The notes under the pieces were generated by a model. The model ran no database searches. It saw only the letters and a program-made list of their open reading frames with translations, and had not been told where the DNA came from. This document shows, piece by piece, positions 60,798 through 64,000 of a DNA stretch of 64,000 nt (position 1 is its first letter; the number at the start of each line of letters is the position of its first letter). Source of the stretch: Neorhizobium alkalisoli (lineage in GTDB: Bacteria > Pseudomonadota > Alphaproteobacteria > Rhizobiales > Rhizobiaceae); the NCBI RefSeq assembly GCF_002968635.1, contig NZ_PVBN01000001.1:124001-188000 (forward strand), written 5' to 3'. Position numbers and translations under genes: made by a program.

Positions 60798-61723
60798 CAG
60801 TAGGAAAGCCCCCCGACCGCGACCGAATAGATCTCCTCCGGCGTCACGATGAGGCCGATCGCCAGACGGATGCCGACGGCGAGAACGAGAAGTGCCAGCA
60901 GGGCGCGCAGCTGCTCGCCGCGCAGCTTTTGCCCGACGCGCACGCCGTATTGTGCTCCGATCACGCCGGCGACCATCAGGATCGTCGCCAGCACGATGTC
61001 GACGGAGTAGTTGGTGGCAGCCTGCACCATGGTCGTATAGGCCGTGACGAAAATGATCTGGAAGAGCGAGGTCCCGACGACCACGCTGGTCGGGATGCGC
61101 AGGAGATAGATCATCGCCGGCACCATGATGAAACCGCCGCCGACACCCATGATCGAGGTCAGCACGCCGATGCCGAAGCCCAGCGCGACGACCGGAATGG
61201 CGCTGAGATAGATCTTCGATTTCTTGAACCGCATCTTGAGCGGAAGCCGGTGCACCCAGTTGTGCTGGCCGGGGCGCTTGAGCGGCAGCTGCTCCTTGTT
61301 CCTGGCGCGGCGCAAGGCCCGCAGGCTCTCCTGCAGCATCAGCGCGCCGATCGTGCTGAGCAGCACGACGTAGAGGATCGAAATGAACAGGTCGAGCTGA
61401 CCGACCCGACGGAGCCACGAAAACACCCAGACCCCCGCCGTGGCGCCGGCGAGACCTCCGACCAGCAAGACGCAGCCGAGTTTCATGTCCAGCGTGCCGC
61501 GCCGGAAATGCGTGATTGCTCCGGAAATCGAAGAAGCCACGACCTGGTTTGCGCCGGTCGCCACCGCCACCACCGGCGGAATGTTGTAGAAGATCAGCAG
61601 CGGTGTGATCAGGAAGCCGCCGCCCACGCCGAACATGCCGGAGAGGAAGCCGACGGCTGCGCCCATGCCGAGAATGATGAAAATGTTCACCGACAGCTCT
61701 GCGATCGGCAGGTAAACAGTCAC
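60797..61723 (-). CDS. TauE/SafE (TSUP) family anion exporter
   Basis: 308 residues with about eight membrane helices in two repeats, each with a Gly-rich loop: GFLSGMFGVGGGFLITPLL and LTSIMGVGGGFIMVPAMIY. Probably moves sulfite, sulfonates or related anions. I start at GTG 61723 (TVYLPIAELSVN); the ATG at 61744 would add seven unlikely residues. Coupled to the TIGR02186-like gene. Confidence 0.92.
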   Translation of the reverse strand: MTVYLPIAELSVNIFIILGMGAAVGFLSGMFGVGGGFLITPLLIFYNIPPVVAVATGANQVVASSISGAITHFRRGTLDMKLGCVLLVGGLAGATAGVWVFSWLRRVGQLDLFISILYVVLLSTIGALMLQESLRALRRARNKEQLPLKRPGQHNWVHRLPLKMRFKKSKIYLSAIPVVALGFGIGVLTSIMGVGGGFIMVPAMIYLLRIPTSVVVGTSLFQIIFVTAYTTMVQAATNYSVDIVLATILMVAGVIGAQYGVRVGQKLRGEQLRALLALLVLAVGIRLAIGLIVTPEEIYSVAVGGLSY

Positions 61724-61973
61724 GGCCGAACCCCGACAAGGCAAAAAAACGCGACACCCCGCGGGCAGCTCGCGATGTGGCTATCCGCCCGCTGCGGTGA
61801 TGGGAAATCAATCTCACATGCCGCGTGAACGGAGCATGAAGGGCTTCATCCGTCATGCTCCCAGGCACCGCACGAGTCAAACCGCAAGTGTCGGATAAGG
61901 CGGCAGGTTTACCGTTTTCGCGACGGCGTGATGAATATGCCGCTTCTCCTCAAGTCCGGTCAGGTAAGTCGAG

Positions 61974-64000
61974 TTACTTGTTGCGCGCCAGGAGTTCCTT
62001 CACCAGCGCGTCGTTGATCTTGCCGTTCGGCTCCTGGCCGACGGAAGTCTGGAAGGCCTTGATGGCCGAAACCGTCTTGGCGCCCATCTTGCCGTCCGGC
62101 GTGCCGGCGTCGAAGCCGTTCTTGCTGAGGATCGCCTGGATGTTGCGGATCGCCTTTTCCATGTCGACGGAAGCGGTGGTGAGCGGTTTGCCCGAGGCCC
62201 ATTCGTCGGGCAGACTGACCGAGTTCGCCTTGGGATCGAGCGGCGTCACCTTCCAGCGATCGACCTTGGCGCGGGCGCTTTCGAGTTGCTCCTTGCGCAT
62301 GGCGTTCGCCACCTCGTCGCGCTTCTGTGCCGCATCCTTGTCGCCGTCCTTGGCGGCGACTGCGAACCATTTGTAGGATTCCTCGAGATCCTGCTTCACG
62401 CCGTTGCCGCGGGCATAGAGGATCGCGAGGTTGAACTGGCTGTCGGAGACGCCGAGATCGGCGGCCTTGCCGAACCATTCGACGGCAGCGGGATAATCCG
62501 CCTGGCCTGCGGCTCCCGAAGCATAGAGGACCGCGAGATTGTGCATGGCGCTCGCATTGCCGGCCTCTGCCGCCTGTTTGTAGTAGTTGAGCGCCTTGTT
62601 GAGGTCGCGGGTAACGCCGGTACCTTTTTCAAAGAGATTGGCGAGCCGGTATTGTGCCGGGGCAAGGCCGCGGTCGGCGGCGAGCTTGTACCAGTTGACG
62701 GCTTCCGAAAGGTCGGCCTTGGCGCCGCGTCCTTCGGTGAAGCGGGCGCCGATCTCGAAGAGCGCATTGGGATCGCCGGCTGCGGCGGCATCGGCGAGCG
62801 ACTTGGGGGCGAGACCGGCCGGAACCGCGATCTGCGCCTCCGCCTGTGCCTTCTCGGGCGGAGTGAACCCGCCGGTCGCTTCGACCGGGGTGCCGGCCGG
62901 CTGCACTGCGGAAATCTCGCCTGCCGTGGGTTGCGGATCGGTAAGGTGGCTGCCGGCGTCGATCTGCCGGGGAGGCTCCGCGGCTGCGGGCCGCGGGGCG
63001 TCTGGCTCGGCGCCGTCGGTTGCGGGCTGGGTCTGGATCGCCGAGGTGTCGCTGCGGCCGGTGACATTGGCAGGTGCCGCAGGCTGGGACGGTGCTTCGA
63101 TCCTCGCGGCAGGCGTCTCGGGTGCTTTCGCGCCGCTGGTGAACGTCTTGGCAAGCGGCATCGCCATCAGAGCCAGAAGCACGGCACCGACAGCCATCAG
63201 GATCGGGCGGCGGTGCCGGGAAAGCAGGCTTCCGATGCCGCCGGATGAAGGTTGTGCCGCTTTGCGCATGTCCTTGGCCGGCGAGACGGGCTTTGCGGGA
63301 TCGGCTTCCTGCGCGGCTACCTTGGCGGCGCGCCGAGCCGCTGCGATATAGTCCGCTTTGGCGGTACCGCTCGCCCGGTCTCCGTCGAAGTCGCCGGCTG
63401 CCTGGCTGGCGCGGACCCGCTCCAGGATTTTCTTCACGTCCGGGGCGCCCGAGCCCGGCTCCAGCAAATCGTTCTCGTGGTCGAGCGGCAAAACGTTGGA
63501 CGGGTCGATCGACGGCGTCGGGTCGATGAGGGCGCGCGTGTTTTTAGGTGCCTGGTCTTTTTGGCCGGGCAGGAAGCGGCGCGAAAGTTCGGTCAGCAGG
63601 CTCGGCTTGGCAGCTTTCTCGGGCGTCGCGGCCTTCGACTCGGCGCGGTCCGCGTGCAGCATCACGTCCGCTTCCTGAGCGTCGTCGACGATCGCTTCGC
63701 GGGTGCCGAAGGTTGCGGCCTGCGCTCTTGCCTCGGCGATCTCCTCGTCCGCCATCTCCACCGGTGCGACGGCAAGCGGCGTCGCTGCCGGCATGACGGC
63801 GGCGCGGCGAACTTCCTGTGGTGCCGGCTCGGCATATTGGCGCTGGGGTTCCGCGTGGGCCGCAGCCGCCAGCCGCTCGTCCATGCCGTCCAGGCGGTCG
63901 GCAATCTGTACCAGCGTGCCGTGCAGGGCTTCGAACGTCTGGTGGGTTCTCTCCTCGGAGCTGCGCGTCAGGTCCTCCAGATGCCGCAGATCGTCGGCAA
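61974..64000 (-). CDS. podJ: PodJ-like polar localisation protein, 5' end beyond window
   Basis: At least 675 codons are visible and the frame is still open at 64000, where it reads coiled-coil-like sequence (ADDLRHLEDLTRSSEERTHQ). Next come a low-complexity acidic/Pro-rich cytoplasmic part, one membrane helix (PILMAVGAVLLALMAMPLA), a Pro/Ala-rich periplasmic linker, four Sel1 repeats (FEIGARFTEGRGAKADLSEAVNWYKLAA and similar), and a C-terminal peptidoglycan-binding domain (IRNIQAILSKNGFDAGTPDGKMGAKTVSAIKAFQ). This matches rhizobial PodJ polarity factors. The symbol is from architecture; ~250 bp to the TSUP gene hold no gene. Confidence 0.75.
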   Translation of the reverse strand, partial: ADDLRHLEDLTRSSEERTHQTFEALHGTLVQIADRLDGMDERLAAAAHAEPQRQYAEPAPQEVRRAAVMPAATPLAVAPVEMADEEIAEARAQAATFGTREAIVDDAQEADVMLHADRAESKAATPEKAAKPSLLTELSRRFLPGQKDQAPKNTRALIDPTPSIDPSNVLPLDHENDLLEPGSGAPDVKKILERVRASQAAGDFDGDRASGTAKADYIAAARRAAKVAAQEADPAKPVSPAKDMRKAAQPSSGGIGSLLSRHRRPILMAVGAVLLALMAMPLAKTFTSGAKAPETPAARIEAPSQPAAPANVTGRSDTSAIQTQPATDGAEPDAPRPAAAEPPRQIDAGSHLTDPQPTAGEISAVQPAGTPVEATGGFTPPEKAQAEAQIAVPAGLAPKSLADAAAAGDPNALFEIGARFTEGRGAKADLSEAVNWYKLAADRGLAPAQYRLANLFEKGTGVTRDLNKALNYYKQAAEAGNASAMHNLAVLYASGAAGQADYPAAVEWFGKAADLGVSDSQFNLAILYARGNGVKQDLEESYKWFAVAAKDGDKDAAQKRDEVANAMRKEQLESARAKVDRWKVTPLDPKANSVSLPDEWASGKPLTTASVDMEKAIRNIQAILSKNGFDAGTPDGKMGAKTVSAIKAFQTSVGQEPNGKINDALVKELLARNK

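Noticed and set aside
60798..61880. N-terminal extension giving a 628-residue protein with the TIGR02186-like gene
   Set aside because: The extension overlaps the TSUP gene in another frame; a signal peptide at 60797 marks the true start.

Overview
The window looks like a chromosome segment from the Rhizobiaceae (Rhizobium/Agrobacterium/Sinorhizobium group). The evidence is GcrA, the two-domain alphaproteobacterial dCTP deaminase, argD-argF-hslO linkage, apaG and metZ preceded by a SAM-II riboswitch, a ligase-associated helicase/PdeM pair, a DUF6460 gene and a PodJ-like polar protein. GC-rich codon use marks the backbone. I cannot name the species.

Left backbone (1-11637): gcrA, arginine genes argD-argF, the redox chaperone hslO, a frameshifted chemotaxis receptor, apaG, metZ with its riboswitch, dCTP deaminase, tRNA-Gly(CCC), a small unknown gene, a GT2 glycosyltransferase, and the 3' end of a second glycosyltransferase gene.

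Integrated element (about 11627-42952, 31.3 kb): this segment interrupts the second glycosyltransferase gene. The 5' part of that gene resumes at 42952 on the same strand and in the same frame. The 11-bp core TGCAGCCAGCC occurs at both ends, and a near-identical 19-bp doublet lies just inside each end. A P4-type tyrosine integrase sits at the left end. The cargo runs in blocks: (i) an AlpA-like regulator, orphan genes, a possible HUH replication protein next to a 12-bp inverted repeat, and a promoter/structured RNA/terminator unit; (ii) small regulators and membrane or secreted proteins; (iii) a type I secretion operon with a 2,956-residue repeat protein, its ABC transporter and its membrane-fusion protein, preceded by a small membrane protein; (iv) a serine resolvase with a 28-bp palindrome; (v) a defence block with a nuclease-NACHT protein split by one in-frame TGA, and McrBC modification-dependent restriction.

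Right backbone (42952-64000): the 5' part of the interrupted glycosyltransferase, a periplasmic solute-binding protein, an S24-type repressor, a LuxR-type response regulator, DUF952-pyrD, a MATE exporter, a CAP lipoprotein, a TPR-methyltransferase, YitT, an Rrf2-AhpD-like pair, the DNA-damage helicase and PdeM, UspA, an alpha/beta hydrolase, a divergent DHFR-like/HxlR pair with palindromes between them, a TSUP exporter with a TIGR02186-like partner, and a 5'-truncated PodJ-like gene at the window edge.

The most interesting parts are the element with its readable attachment architecture, the giant type I-secreted protein with a glycine-zipper N-terminus and a possible immunity gene, and the split NACHT defence gene.
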